Origin: Gammaproteobacteria bacterium
GTDB lineage: Bacteria > Pseudomonadota > Gammaproteobacteria > SZUA-140
Reading direction: 5' to 3'
DNA length: 64,000 nucleotides
Assembly (NCBI GenBank): GCA_020847075.1
Contig: JADLCS010000058.1
Span: 17,074 to 81,073 of the forward strand
The notes beneath the pieces were generated by a model, which was not told where the DNA came from, searched no databases, and saw only the letters and a list, made by a program, of their open reading frames with translations. This document shows positions 42,844 through 51,665 of this stretch, piece after piece. The position numbers and the translations under genes were made by a program. Each line of letters begins with the position of its first letter. Positions within the stretch are counted from its first letter, which is position 1.

Positions 42844-45558
42844 GTGCGCCCCTTGACCGCCTTTCTCCGGGTTTCATCGCTATCTGCGCGCCTGGTGTCG
42901 ATCGTCATCCTGGGCCTGTATTTCACCAATGTGGCCCTGGCACAGGGCGAGCCCCCGGATCGATCGAAGGCGGATCTCATGCTCGAGTCGGGAAAGTCTC
43001 TGCTGAAGACCGGCCGGACCGACCAGGCGATAGAAAAGCTTCGGGAGGCCGCAAGGCTGGATGAAGATAACTCCGATGCCTACTATTTTCTCGGTATGGC
43101 CTATGCCAGGGCCAGAGACACCGCGCAGGCAGTTAAGGCCCTGGAGCGCGCCGTATCGCTCGGGCCGGACAATGTCGAGGCACGTTATCAGCTCGCGGGC
43201 CTCTACGAGGCTCAGGAACTGTTGGACAAGGCGGTCGAGGCGTATTCCGGCGTTATCCAGTGGGCCGATCCGAGCGGGGAGCTGTTCGCGTCGAGCGTGA
43301 AGAATCTGCGTTATCTGGTCGCGACGCAGCACGCCAGACGGAACGAGATGGATCAGGCCATGATTCTGTTCGGCGAGCTTGCCGAGACCTATCCGGGCGA
43401 TGCGCGGCTGGCGTACAGCGCGGGTGTGGCATACATGATCAAGGGCCGGATGGGCGAGGCGCGCAGCCTGTATGAGCGGGCCATTCGTATCGACCCTGCC
43501 TATATGAATGCGTATTTGAATCTTGCCACTGTGGACGAGGCGCAGGGGGATCTGGACGCGGCGGTAGTCAATCTGAGGCATATCGTAAAGTTCGGCCCCG
43601 ACAGCCCGGCGGCGCTGAAGGCGGGTGTCAGACTCGATATCCTGGAAGCCAGGATGCTGACGCGCAGTGGCAATATTCAGGATGCCGTGTCTGCCTATGA
43701 GCGGGCGCTCGAGACCGAACCCTCGAACAATGTTGCGTTGAGGGCGCGGCCCGATCTGTATCGCCGACTGGGTGACAGGGAGGGTGAGCGCGGCGCCTAT
43801 GAGGCGCTCATCGCGCAATATCCCGATGATTTTTCCGCCCGCAACAGGCTGGCGGAATGGTATCTTGCCGAGCGCCGCTATGCCGAGGCGTATGACCAGA
43901 TCTATGCGGTGATCGACGGGCAGGAAGAAGGGGAACAAAGGGATATCGCCAGGCGCCTGCTCGCGCAGATGCTCTCCACCGACGAGGGAAAGGCGATCAG
44001 CCGGGCAAAGGCGGCGGAAAAACTGGCGGGGCTTCAGGCCCGGATCGAGGAGAATCCCGAGGACGCAGCGGCCCTCAAGGAGCTGGCCATCCTGTATTCC
44101 CGTCAGGAGAAATATCAGGACGCGGTGACCCTGCTGGAACGGTTCGTGGGACTACATCCGGAAGACGAGTCCGCGCACTCGATGCTCGCAGTCCTCTATG
44201 ACAAGCTGGGCCGATTCCCGGATTCCGTGCGTGAATCTCTGTGGCTGATTTCCAGGACGAATGACGAGGCGCGGGCGGCGCGCTACGCATCGGCGATGAA
44301 GCTGGTGAACGCCAAGCGCCTGTTCGTCGAGGGGGATCTGCGGGCGGCAGGGCAGGAATTCTCCGAAATCCTGTCCCTGGATCCGGGAAATTCCGTCGCC
44401 TACTTCTATCTCGGCCTGATCTATGCGCGCGAGGATGATATCGCGAGCGCCGTCGATGCCTACAAAGAGGTCATACGGCAGATTCCGACCCATGTCAGCG
44501 CCAGGTTCAACCTCGCCTACAGTTACGAGCGCCTCAATCGCGAGGAAGACGCGATAGACGAATACCGGAAGATCCTGCAGGCGAATCCTCCCCCTGAGAT
44601 CGAGCAGACCGTCAAGCTCAGGCTCAAGAATCTGCAAAGGAGAATCAACGGCGTCACGGTCGGCGTCGGCTATTCCTTCGCCTACGACAGCAACAGCAAT
44701 CTGAGCGACACGGACCCGGCGGAAGAGCTGAGGTCCGATTTATCCCTGAATCTTTCCTATCAATATAAAACCGAGCGGGGATACCGCTGGCGCTTGTCGG
44801 CGCAGCCGACCTATTCCAATTACCACGAGGGCCAATACGATTATCTGAATTCGAGCGCGACCCTCGCGGCCAGTACGATCAGGGATGCATTGACACTGGT
44901 CGGCGGTTATACGTATCGGACCACCGACGGCATACTGGTCGAAAGCCGGCTCAGCCGCATGCATACCGTGTTCGGTGAGATCCTGTCACGCCTGAGACTG
45001 CCCAATATACTCAGGAGAGGGGAGACGGTGTCCAGCGGCCTGTCGTTCAACCTGTCCTACAGCGACTTCGATTCTTCCAGCAGCCCTTTCTTCAGTTCAT
45101 ATACCACCGCGGGTGGCGTCTCGCTGAGCCAGCAGGCGACGGCCACGGATACGCTCAGGGCGGGGTATACCTATGTCATCAATGACAACAAGGAGCTTGT
45201 CGGCAGCGATTACGCCTACACAAGTCATGCATTATCGGCCGGACTCGAGCATTCCATGCCGTGGGGAAGCGTCAACCTGACGCTGGGGCTCGCCATTTTC
45301 GATTACTCCAACCTGGATTCCTTCTCCCAGTTCACCAGCCGGCGCAGGAATATCAGAAACAATCTCGCGCTCGGCCTGACCTACAGGTACAGGCCGGATA
45401 TCAGCCTGTTCGCCTCTCTGGCCTGGGCGGATAACCGCTCGAATCTTCCGGTCGGATTCATTCTGAACAGCGAGGATATCATCGAGGGACAGCAGAGTTC
45501 CTCGTTGAGCGACTACCGCCGGGAACTGCTGACGACGGGGATCAATCTCAGATTCTGA
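42844..45558 (+). CDS. Periplasmic TPR scaffold fused to an outer-membrane barrel
   Basis: 904 residues starting at GTG 42844. A signal peptide (about 1-34, ending ALAQG) is followed by some 560 residues of tetratricopeptide repeats, e.g. IEKLREAARLDEDNSDAYYF and FYLGLIYAREDDIASAVDAYK. From about residue 605 (GVTVGVGYSFAYDSNSNLS) there is a beta-barrel of about 300 residues with a C-terminal strand LLTTGINLRF ending in Phe. The layout recalls BcsC, PgaA and AlgK/AlgE-type exopolysaccharide export proteins. It is the last gene of the plus-strand operon, 11 bases from the convergent ABC permease. Confidence 0.82.
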   Translation: MRPLTAFLRVSSLSARLVSIVILGLYFTNVALAQGEPPDRSKADLMLESGKSLLKTGRTDQAIEKLREAARLDEDNSDAYYFLGMAYARARDTAQAVKALERAVSLGPDNVEARYQLAGLYEAQELLDKAVEAYSGVIQWADPSGELFASSVKNLRYLVATQHARRNEMDQAMILFGELAETYPGDARLAYSAGVAYMIKGRMGEARSLYERAIRIDPAYMNAYLNLATVDEAQGDLDAAVVNLRHIVKFGPDSPAALKAGVRLDILEARMLTRSGNIQDAVSAYERALETEPSNNVALRARPDLYRRLGDREGERGAYEALIAQYPDDFSARNRLAEWYLAERRYAEAYDQIYAVIDGQEEGEQRDIARRLLAQMLSTDEGKAISRAKAAEKLAGLQARIEENPEDAAALKELAILYSRQEKYQDAVTLLERFVGLHPEDESAHSMLAVLYDKLGRFPDSVRESLWLISRTNDEARAARYASAMKLVNAKRLFVEGDLRAAGQEFSEILSLDPGNSVAYFYLGLIYAREDDIASAVDAYKEVIRQIPTHVSARFNLAYSYERLNREEDAIDEYRKILQANPPPEIEQTVKLRLKNLQRRINGVTVGVGYSFAYDSNSNLSDTDPAEELRSDLSLNLSYQYKTERGYRWRLSAQPTYSNYHEGQYDYLNSSATLAASTIRDALTLVGGYTYRTTDGILVESRLSRMHTVFGEILSRLRLPNILRRGETVSSGLSFNLSYSDFDSSSSPFFSSYTTAGGVSLSQQATATDTLRAGYTYVINDNKELVGSDYAYTSHALSAGLEHSMPWGSVNLTLGLAIFDYSNLDSFSQFTSRRRNIRNNLALGLTYRYRPDISLFASLAWADNRSNLPVGFILNSEDIIEGQQSSSLSDYRRELLTTGINLRF

Positions 45559-45569
45559 GACCGGTGCGA

Positions 45570-46316
45570 TCAGTCGCGCAACGCGTTGAACGCGGTAACC
45601 GCCCAGGCGAGCGTCGCGCCCGCGAAGAGCAGCATGACGACGAATCCCTTGACGAAGAGGCCCAGGTCGGGCGCGCTGGAGATCACGGCCCGCACCGCCT
45701 CGACGGCATACGTGATCGGGTTGAGGATGGAGACATATTGAATCCAGTCCGGCATGAACTGCTTCGGCACCAGGGCGGAGGAAAAGAACATCAGCGGCAA
45801 GGTCATCATGTTGCCGATCATGACGAGCGGCTCCTCACGCTGGAGGGTGATGGCGAAACCGTTCGAGAGTGCGGCGAAACCCACGCCGAGCAAGAACACC
45901 ACCAGCATCCCGAGCAGGAGGTAGATGGGATTGAAGTTGATCGACGAGCCCATCGCCCAGGCGACGACCAGGATCACGATGGCCTGGGCGATCACCTGTA
46001 CCGCCGAATGCAGTACGCGGCTCAATACTATGGCGACGCGCGAGACGGGGGAGACCAGCATCTTGTCCACTGTGCCCGCCGAGATCTCCCTCAGCAGGCT
46101 CACGCCGGACCAGGAAGATCCGAACAACACCGTCATGATCAGGATGCCCGGCACCATGAAGTCCATGTAGTGCTCCGACTGGACGAAGCGGCCGAACAGT
46201 TGTCCGAAGATGATGAGCCAGATCAACGGCTGGATCAGCGTGAACAAGGACCACATGGGCATCCGCAGCGTGATGATCATGTACTTGTTGAACAGATGCC
46301 AGGTATCCGCCATCAT
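45570..46316 (-). CDS. ABC-2 type transporter permease (DrrB-like)
   Basis: 248 residues with six predicted membrane helices (about 24-45, 60-80, 107-135, 143-165, 172-195, 226-247). The family signature is near MVPGILIMTVLFGSSWSGVSLLREISAGTVDKMLVSPV, and NPITYAVEAVRAV is also typical of ABC-2/DrrB export permeases, which pump lipids, polysaccharides or drugs outward. It pairs with the ATPase 60 bases upstream on the same strand. Substrate unknown; the tail-to-tail neighbour is the TPR-barrel protein. Confidence 0.92.
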   Translation of the reverse strand: MMADTWHLFNKYMIITLRMPMWSLFTLIQPLIWLIIFGQLFGRFVQSEHYMDFMVPGILIMTVLFGSSWSGVSLLREISAGTVDKMLVSPVSRVAIVLSRVLHSAVQVIAQAIVILVVAWAMGSSINFNPIYLLLGMLVVFLLGVGFAALSNGFAITLQREEPLVMIGNMMTLPLMFFSSALVPKQFMPDWIQYVSILNPITYAVEAVRAVISSAPDLGLFVKGFVVMLLFAGATLAWAVTAFNALRD

Positions 46317-46376
46317 GGATTGACGCTCCGGTTCGAAGTTACGAAAGAAAACAGAATGCTTGTGCCGGGACCGCGG

Positions 46377-47915
46377 TCAGCCGCGTTCCTTCCTGTCCGG
46401 GTCCTTTGACCAGTCGCCCTTGGGCTGCCCCTGTTCATCGACCCAGTCATTCCCCTTCCAGTCGGAAGCGTGACCCCAGTCGCCGATCTGCTGGCCGCCC
46501 TTGTCGACCCACTCGTTGCCCTGCCAGCGGCCGGAGGGTTTGCCGCCGGTCGGCGCGGGCGCGGGTGCCTCCGTCTCTCCGGAGGCCGGCCGTTCCGGTC
46601 GGGCTTCCCAGTCGCTCTTGGGTTTGCCGTCCTTGTCGACCCATTCATTGCCCTGCCAGTCCGCGGAATGCCCCCAGTCGCCTTTTTGCCTTCCGTCCTG
46701 ATCCACCCATTCGTTGCCGTGCCAGGAATCCGCTGCCTTCTCCTGTGCGGGGCCTTCGTTGTCCGCGGCCTCTCCCTGTTCGGCGGCGCTCCATTCCCCT
46801 TTGGGTTTACCGTCCTTGTCGACCCACTCGGTGCCCTGCCAGTCGGGGTTTTCCGCATCGGGGTCGTAGCCCCACTTCTTGGCCATCTTTTTCCAGTTGC
46901 CGCCGCCGCCACCCTTGCCGGCCCACTGTGTCCACCATTGCTCGGGCTCTTCCTCGCCGGTTTCCACCATGCTGGTGCCGGTGTATTTCAGGAAGACGTC
47001 GTCCAGCGTGGGACGGGCGAGCGACAGGGTCTTGACGTGCAGGCCATGGCGCGCCGCCTGTTCCATGATCTGGGGCACGGAGCCCGCCCCGTCCTCGACG
47101 TACAGGTGCAGGTTGTTTCCGTCCCACACCGCATCGCGCGCCAGGCGGGCCTCCTTCAGCCCCGAGGCATAGCCGCGCTCCGCCTCGCCGACGGTCTCGA
47201 ACGACACCACGACGGAATCCCCGTGAATGCCCGTCTTCAATTCGTCCGGCGTGCCCACGATGCGGATCTTGCCCGAGTTGATGATCGAGACCCGGTGCGA
47301 GAGCTTGTCGGCCTCTTCCAGATAGTGGGTGGTGAGCAGTATGGTCAGGCCGAAGTTCCGGTTGAGCTCTTCGATATGTTTCCACAGGATCTTGCGACTC
47401 CTGATGTCGAGCCCCAGGGTCGGCTCGTCCAGATACAGGATCCGGGGGCGGTGGATCAGCGCGGTCGCGATGTCGAGCTTCCGCGTCATGCCGCCCGAAT
47501 AGGCGGTCACCGGCTTGTCCAGGCTGTCCTTGAGCTCGAAATATTCCGCGAGCTCGTCGATGCGTGACCGGATATCCGCCTTCTTCATGCGGTAGAGCTG
47601 GCCCTGCAGGGTCATGTTCTCGCGGCCGGTCAGGAAGTAATCGACGCCGGTCTTCTGCGCCACCACCCCGATCGTCTGACGTACCTTTCCCGGATCGATG
47701 TCCACATCGATGCCGCCGACCAAGGCCTGGCCGGAATCAAAGCCGCTCAGGGTCGAGAGGACGCGTATCGTGGTGGATTTTCCCGCCCCGTTGGGTCCGA
47801 GCAGGGCCATGATCTCGCCTTCCTTGACGCTGAGGTCGAGACCGTCCACGGCGCGCAGATCGGGCGGATAGATCTTGGTGAGCTGTTTGACGAGGATCGC
47901 GTAGTTATCGGACAT
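46377..47915 (-). CDS. ABC exporter ATPase (DrrA-like) with five C-terminal tryptophan-rich repeats
   Basis: 512 residues, about 200 longer than usual. Residues 1-315 are a complete DrrA/CcmA-type ATPase: Walker [10 protein letters not shown] (40-48), signature [10 protein letters not shown] (139-148), Walker [13 protein letters not shown] (159-170), H-loop [14 protein letters not shown] and the end [15 protein letters not shown]. The extension begins with acidic and Trp/Gly-rich residues. It then carries five copies of a 17-residue unit, W-x-G-(N/T)-(E/D)-W-V-D-x-x-G-x-x-x-x-(D/E)-W, at 359-375, 398-414, 420-436, 464-480 and 486-502. Their function is unknown. Confidence 0.92.
   Translation of the reverse strand: MSDNYAILVKQLTKIYPPDLRAVDGLDLSVKEGEIMALLGPNGAGKSTTIRVLSTLSGFDSGQALVGGIDVDIDPGKVRQTIGVVAQKTGVDYFLTGRENMTLQGQLYRMKKADIRSRIDELAEYFELKDSLDKPVTAYSGGMTRKLDIATALIHRPRILYLDEPTLGLDIRSRKILWKHIEELNRNFGLTILLTTHYLEEADKLSHRVSIINSGKIRIVGTPDELKTGIHGDSVVVSFETVGEAERGYASGLKEARLARDAVWDGNNLHLYVEDGAGSVPQIMEQAARHGLHVKTLSLARPTLDDVFLKYTGTSMVETGEEEPEQWWTQWAGKGGGGGNWKKMAKKWGYDPDAENPDWQGTEWVDKDGKPKGEWSAAEQGEAADNEGPAQEKAADSWHGNEWVDQDGRQKGDWGHSADWQGNEWVDKDGKPKSDWEARPERPASGETEAPAPAPTGGKPSGRWQGNEWVDKGGQQIGDWGHASDWKGNDWVDEQGQPKGDWSKDPDRKERG
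46410..46841 (-). repeat. Coding repeat region: five copies of the W-x-G-N-E-W-V-D unit
   Basis: Encodes residues 359-502 of the ABC ATPase. Copies 2-3 and 4-5 are each joined by a six-residue linker step (GHSAD, GHASD), so the array looks like duplicated pairs. Each copy is 51 bases. Confidence 0.85.
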
Positions 47916-48203
47916 GGGAATTATCGTCGTCTGTACCGGAAGGCGGCGCGGCCCGTCGCCGGGTACCGGATAGGGTCAGCGGCGGTAACAACGGGATCCA
48001 GGGCGCCGGATCAGCCCCGTGGTACGGGGTCTCGTAATCGTAATACTTGCCGTTTTATCGGCCCGGCCGGCCATTCCAGTTTGCTACAATTCGGTCAGCG
48101 GGCCGGGAGCGGCCATTGTAACGTATTTGCGGGTTTTCTGCCCGCAAAATTTATCGTCCGGCCCTCGTATCATGCGAGAGCACCGGCCCATGGGATGTGG
48201 GAA

Positions 48204-49235
48204 ATGCGGGTTATCGGTCTAGAAACTTCTTGCGACGAAAGCGGCGTCGCCATCTATGATGCGCGCGAGGGCCTGCTCGCCCAGCGTCTCCATAGCCAAT
48301 CCCGCATGCATGCCGAATATGCCGGCGTGGTGCCCGAGCTCGCTTCCCGCGACCACGTGCGCAGGATTTTACCGCTGGTCACCGAAGTGATGCGGGAGGC
48401 CGGGACGGGGTGGGGGCAGATCGACGGTATCGCGTACACCGCCGGCCCCGGGCTGGTCGGGGCCTTGCTCGTCGGGGCGTCGGTGGGGCGCAGTCTGGCC
48501 TGGTCCCGGGGGCTGCCCGCGGTACCCGTACATCATCTGGAGGGGCATCTGCTGGCGGCCCTGCTGGAACGGCCCGCGCCGGTCTGCCCGTTCGTCGCCC
48601 TGCTCGTTTCGGGCGGGCATACCCTGCTGGTCAAGGTGGAACGGGCCGGGCGCTATGAAATCATAGGCGAGACACTGGACGACGCCGTCGGAGAGGCCTT
48701 CGACAAGACCGCGACCCTGCTGGATCTGCCCTATCCCGGAGGTCCGGCGCTGGAACAGCTGGCCCGCGCCGGCGACCCCGCGCGTTTCAGCTTTCCCCGT
48801 CCCATGGTGGATCGGCCCGGCCTGGAGTTCAGCTTCAGCGGACTGAAGACCTTCGCCGCCAACACACTGCTCGGATATCGGCACGCCTCCGACCGGGACC
48901 GCCTGCGGGCGGATGTGGCGCGGGCGTTTCAGGATGCGGTGGTCGACACGCTCGCGATCAAATGCCGGCGCGCCCTACGCGCCACCCGTCTGAGTCGCCT
49001 CGTCGTGGCCGGCGGCGTGGGGGCCAACCGGGCATTGCGCCAGAGGTTGACGGAGCTGGCGCGCGAAGAGGGCGGCGAGGCGTTTTTCCCGCGCGCCGAG
49101 TTCTGCACCGACAACGGGGCCATGATCGCCTTCGCCGGTTGCCTGCGCCTGCAGGGCGGGGAGTGGACGCGGGGCGGCTTCGATGTGAGGGCGCGCTGGC
49201 CGCTCGACGCCCTGCAGGCGATCGCCCCGGGGTGA
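48204..49235 (+). CDS. tsaD: tRNA N6-threonylcarbamoyladenosine transferase subunit TsaD
   Basis: 343 residues. It moves the threonylcarbamoyl group onto A37 of ANN-decoding tRNAs in the TsaBDE complex. Conserved: the N-terminal [17 protein letters not shown], the iron/zinc site HHLEGH (H111 and H115), [39 protein letters not shown] and [12 protein letters not shown]. The frame is open upstream to 48081, but homology starts at the ATG at 48204. It is divergent from the ABC ATPase; rpsU, its common neighbour, is not here. Confidence 0.97.
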   Translation: MRVIGLETSCDESGVAIYDAREGLLAQRLHSQSRMHAEYAGVVPELASRDHVRRILPLVTEVMREAGTGWGQIDGIAYTAGPGLVGALLVGASVGRSLAWSRGLPAVPVHHLEGHLLAALLERPAPVCPFVALLVSGGHTLLVKVERAGRYEIIGETLDDAVGEAFDKTATLLDLPYPGGPALEQLARAGDPARFSFPRPMVDRPGLEFSFSGLKTFAANTLLGYRHASDRDRLRADVARAFQDAVVDTLAIKCRRALRATRLSRLVVAGGVGANRALRQRLTELAREEGGEAFFPRAEFCTDNGAMIAFAGCLRLQGGEWTRGGFDVRARWPLDALQAIAPG

Positions 49236-49268
49236 GGCGCGTGCCGCCACGCGGGCATCCGCGGCGGT

Positions 49269-49853
49269 TTATTTCTTTCCGATCTTCGGCTCGACGCCGT
49301 CCAGCAATTTGCGGATATTGCCGCGGTGGCGCCATAGCAGTACCAGGCTCATGATCAGCACGACCGCGGCATGTTCGGGCGCATTCATCCAGACGATCAT
49401 CGGGGCGGTGAGCGCGGCGCAGATGGCCGCGAGCGACGAGTATTTGAATATCAGCGCGATCAGCACCCAGACGCCGAGTATGGCGAGCCCGGACGGCCAG
49501 GACAGTCCGAGGATGACGCCGAGCGCGGTCGCCACGCCCTTTCCGCCCCGGAAGCCGAAGAAGACCGGAAAGAGATGGCCCGCGAAGGCGAGCAGTCCGA
49601 CGATGCCCACGGCCAGGGGCGGGAGCGCGAGCAACAGCGCGACCAGCACCGGGATCAGCCCCTTGAGCAGGTCGCCGAGCAGCACGACGACCGCGAGGCC
49701 CTTGCCGCCGAGACGCAGCACGTTGGTGGCGCCCGGGTTACCGGAGCCCTGCGTGCGCGGATCGGGCAGTCCGCTCAGCCGGCAGGCGATCACGGCCGTC
49801 GACAGGGACCCCAGCAGATAGGCGAACAGCGCCGCGCAGACCTCGATGATCAT
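49269..49853 (-). CDS. plsY: Acyl-phosphate:glycerol-3-phosphate acyltransferase PlsY
   Basis: 194 residues from the ATG at 49853. It is an integral membrane enzyme that transfers an acyl group from acyl phosphate to glycerol 3-phosphate, starting phospholipid synthesis. Motifs: LGSLSTAVIACRLSGLPDPRTQGSGNPGATNVLRLGGK (motif 1), GHLFPVFFGFRGGKGVATALG (motif 2) and the C-terminal region before LLWRHRGNIRKLLDG. It has five or more hydrophobic helices. It is convergent with tsaD and divergent from folB. Confidence 0.95.
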   Translation of the reverse strand: MIIEVCAALFAYLLGSLSTAVIACRLSGLPDPRTQGSGNPGATNVLRLGGKGLAVVVLLGDLLKGLIPVLVALLLALPPLAVGIVGLLAFAGHLFPVFFGFRGGKGVATALGVILGLSWPSGLAILGVWVLIALIFKYSSLAAICAALTAPMIVWMNAPEHAAVVLIMSLVLLWRHRGNIRKLLDGVEPKIGKK

Positions 49854-49972
49854 GAAAGTGTGTTGGCATCCTCGATTCGTGGCGCTTAATATAATCGAGA
49901 ATACCTCCGACAGGATACCCGGCGCCGGACCCACGGCGCCGGACTTTGAGCGCCCCGCGCGGGCGGACGGCA

Positions 49973-50329
49973 ATGGATACCATCTATCTGACTGATCTCA
50001 AGATCGACACCGTGATCGGCATCTTCGAGTGGGAGCGGCGCGTCAGGCAGACCGTGAGCCTCGATCTCGAGATGTCCACCGACGTGGCCAGGGCGGCCAG
50101 GACGGATTCGATCGCCGATGCGCTGGACTACAAGGCCGTCACCAAGGCCGTGATCGAGTTCGTGGAAAACAGCAGTTTCCAGCTCGTCGAGAGCCTCGCC
50201 GAACATGTCGCCGAACTGATCATCCGCCAGTTCGGGGTGGAGCGCGTGCGTCTGCGGGTGAACAAGCGGGGCGCGATCCGCGGCGCCCGCGACGTCGGCG
50301 TGCTCATCGAGCGGGGCAGAACCGCCTGA
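49973..50329 (+). CDS. folB: Dihydroneopterin aldolase
   Basis: 118 residues, the typical size. It cleaves dihydroneopterin to 6-hydroxymethyl-dihydropterin in folate synthesis, and can epimerise the substrate. Conserved parts: IYLTDLKIDTVIGIFEWERR with the substrate-binding Glu, DALDYKAVTKAVIEFVE, SFQLVESLAEHVAELI and a basic C-terminal strand with VNKRGAIRGARDVGVLIER. folK starts three bases after its stop. Confidence 0.95.
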   Translation: MDTIYLTDLKIDTVIGIFEWERRVRQTVSLDLEMSTDVARAARTDSIADALDYKAVTKAVIEFVENSSFQLVESLAEHVAELIIRQFGVERVRLRVNKRGAIRGARDVGVLIERGRTA

Positions 50330-50331
50330 AC

Positions 50332-50820
50332 ATGAGCCGGGTCTATGTCAGCATCGGCAGCAATATCGACCGGGCGGCCCATATCCGCGCCGGCGTCGCC
50401 GCCTTGCGGGAGCGCTTCCGCGCCCTCCGTCTGTCGACGGTCTACGAAACCAAGGCGGTGGGATTCGCCGGGGACGATTTCTACAATCTGGTGGTTTGTT
50501 TCGACACCGAACGCGACGTACGCAGGGTGGCGTCCGATCTGCGCGAGATCGAGCTCGCCGCCGGGCGTGAACGTGGCACGGGACGGTTTGCCGCCCGCAC
50601 GCTCGACCTGGATCTTCTGCTCTACGACGATCTCGTCCTCGATGAGGAAGGGATCAGGCTGCCGCGCGACGAGATCCTCGAGTATGCCTTCGTGCTCGGC
50701 CCCCTGGCCGAAATCGCGGCCGAGGCGAGTCATCCGGTGCTCGGCACGACCTTCGGCGCCCTGTGGGAGGGATTCCGGCGGACGGAGGACTCGCTCGTGC
50801 CGGTCCCGTTCCGATGGTGA
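50332..50820 (+). CDS. folK: 2-amino-4-hydroxy-6-hydroxymethyldihydropteridine pyrophosphokinase
   Basis: 162 residues. It pyrophosphorylates the FolB product, preparing it for coupling with p-aminobenzoate. Motifs: VYVSIGSNIDRAAHIRAGVAAL, STVYETKAVGF, DDFYNLVVCFDTE, ERGTGRFAARTLDLDLLLYDD (the last holds the two magnesium-binding Asp) and LPRDEILEYAFVLGPLAEIA. It is coupled to folB. The convergent pteridine reductase gene ends 23 bases downstream. Confidence 0.96.
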   Translation: MSRVYVSIGSNIDRAAHIRAGVAALRERFRALRLSTVYETKAVGFAGDDFYNLVVCFDTERDVRRVASDLREIELAAGRERGTGRFAARTLDLDLLLYDDLVLDEEGIRLPRDEILEYAFVLGPLAEIAAEASHPVLGTTFGALWEGFRRTEDSLVPVPFRW

Positions 50821-50843
50821 ACCCAGGAGCAGTTTCCCCTGGC

Positions 50844-51599
50844 TCAGGTATGGAGTGACCGTCCGCCATCGACGACGATGGTCTGCCCCGTGACATAGGC
50901 GCCGTCCCGTATCAGAAACAGCACCGCGCGGGCAATGTCCTCCGGCGCGCCCTGGCGCTTGAGGGCGGTGCGCGCGACGATCTCGCGCCGGCCGGCCGCA
51001 TCGAGTTCGTGTTCCGGCCACAGGATGGCGCCGGGGGCGACGGCGTTGACGCGCACCCGCGGACCGAGCTCCCGCGCGAGCGACCGCGTGAGCATGGCCA
51101 GTCCCGCCTTGGCGATGCTGTAGACGCAGTAACCCTTCAGCGGGCGCTCCGCGTGGATGTCGGTGATGTTGACAATGCAGCCGTCGTTGTCGGCGAGCGC
51201 CGCCGCGGCTGCCTGTGACAGGAACAGGGGGCCCTTGAGGTTGCTGTCGATCAGCGCATCCCATTGTGCCGTCGTGATCGATCCCACCGGAGTGGGAAAG
51301 AAGGCCGAGGCGTTGTTCACCAGCGCATCGAGCCGACCCCAGGCGGAGACGGTCTGATCGATCATGGCGGGCAGTTCCTCCACCCGCTGCAGATCGGCCC
51401 GGATCAGCGCGGCGGAATGCGGGCGGGCGTGATTGAGCTCGCGCGCGAGCGCGTCCGCCTCGGCGGCGGACGAGCGGTAATGCAGCGCCACGCGCATGCC
51501 CTGCCGGTGCAGCGCGCGCGCGATGACGGCGCCGATGCGGCGCGCCGCGCCGGTGATCAGCACGACCTCTCCCTCGATATCAGGGGCCTGGCTCGTCAT
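50844..51599 (-). CDS. Pteridine reductase (FolM/PTR1-like short-chain dehydrogenase)
   Basis: 251 residues. Short-chain dehydrogenase fold: cofactor loop TGAARRIGAVIARAL (the double Arg favours NADPH), VNNASAFFPTPVG, catalytic Tyr and Lys in YSIAKAG, and a final GQTIVVDGGRSL. Family members reduce dihydrofolate or dihydropterins to tetrahydro forms. Its place beside folB-folK supports a pterin substrate over a fatty-acid one. Confidence 0.88.
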   Translation of the reverse strand: MTSQAPDIEGEVVLITGAARRIGAVIARALHRQGMRVALHYRSSAAEADALARELNHARPHSAALIRADLQRVEELPAMIDQTVSAWGRLDALVNNASAFFPTPVGSITTAQWDALIDSNLKGPLFLSQAAAAALADNDGCIVNITDIHAERPLKGYCVYSIAKAGLAMLTRSLARELGPRVRVNAVAPGAILWPEHELDAAGRREIVARTALKRQGAPEDIARAVLFLIRDGAYVTGQTIVVDGGRSLHT

Positions 51600-51665
51600 G
51601 ATGACCCTATACTAGCATGGCGGTTATACTCGCACGACGATCCCAAGCGCCGTTCCCGCGAAGCA

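Noticed and set aside
46470-47567. 365-codon plus-strand frame opposite the ABC ATPase
   Set aside because: The minus-strand product has complete Walker A, signature, Walker B and H-loop motifs.
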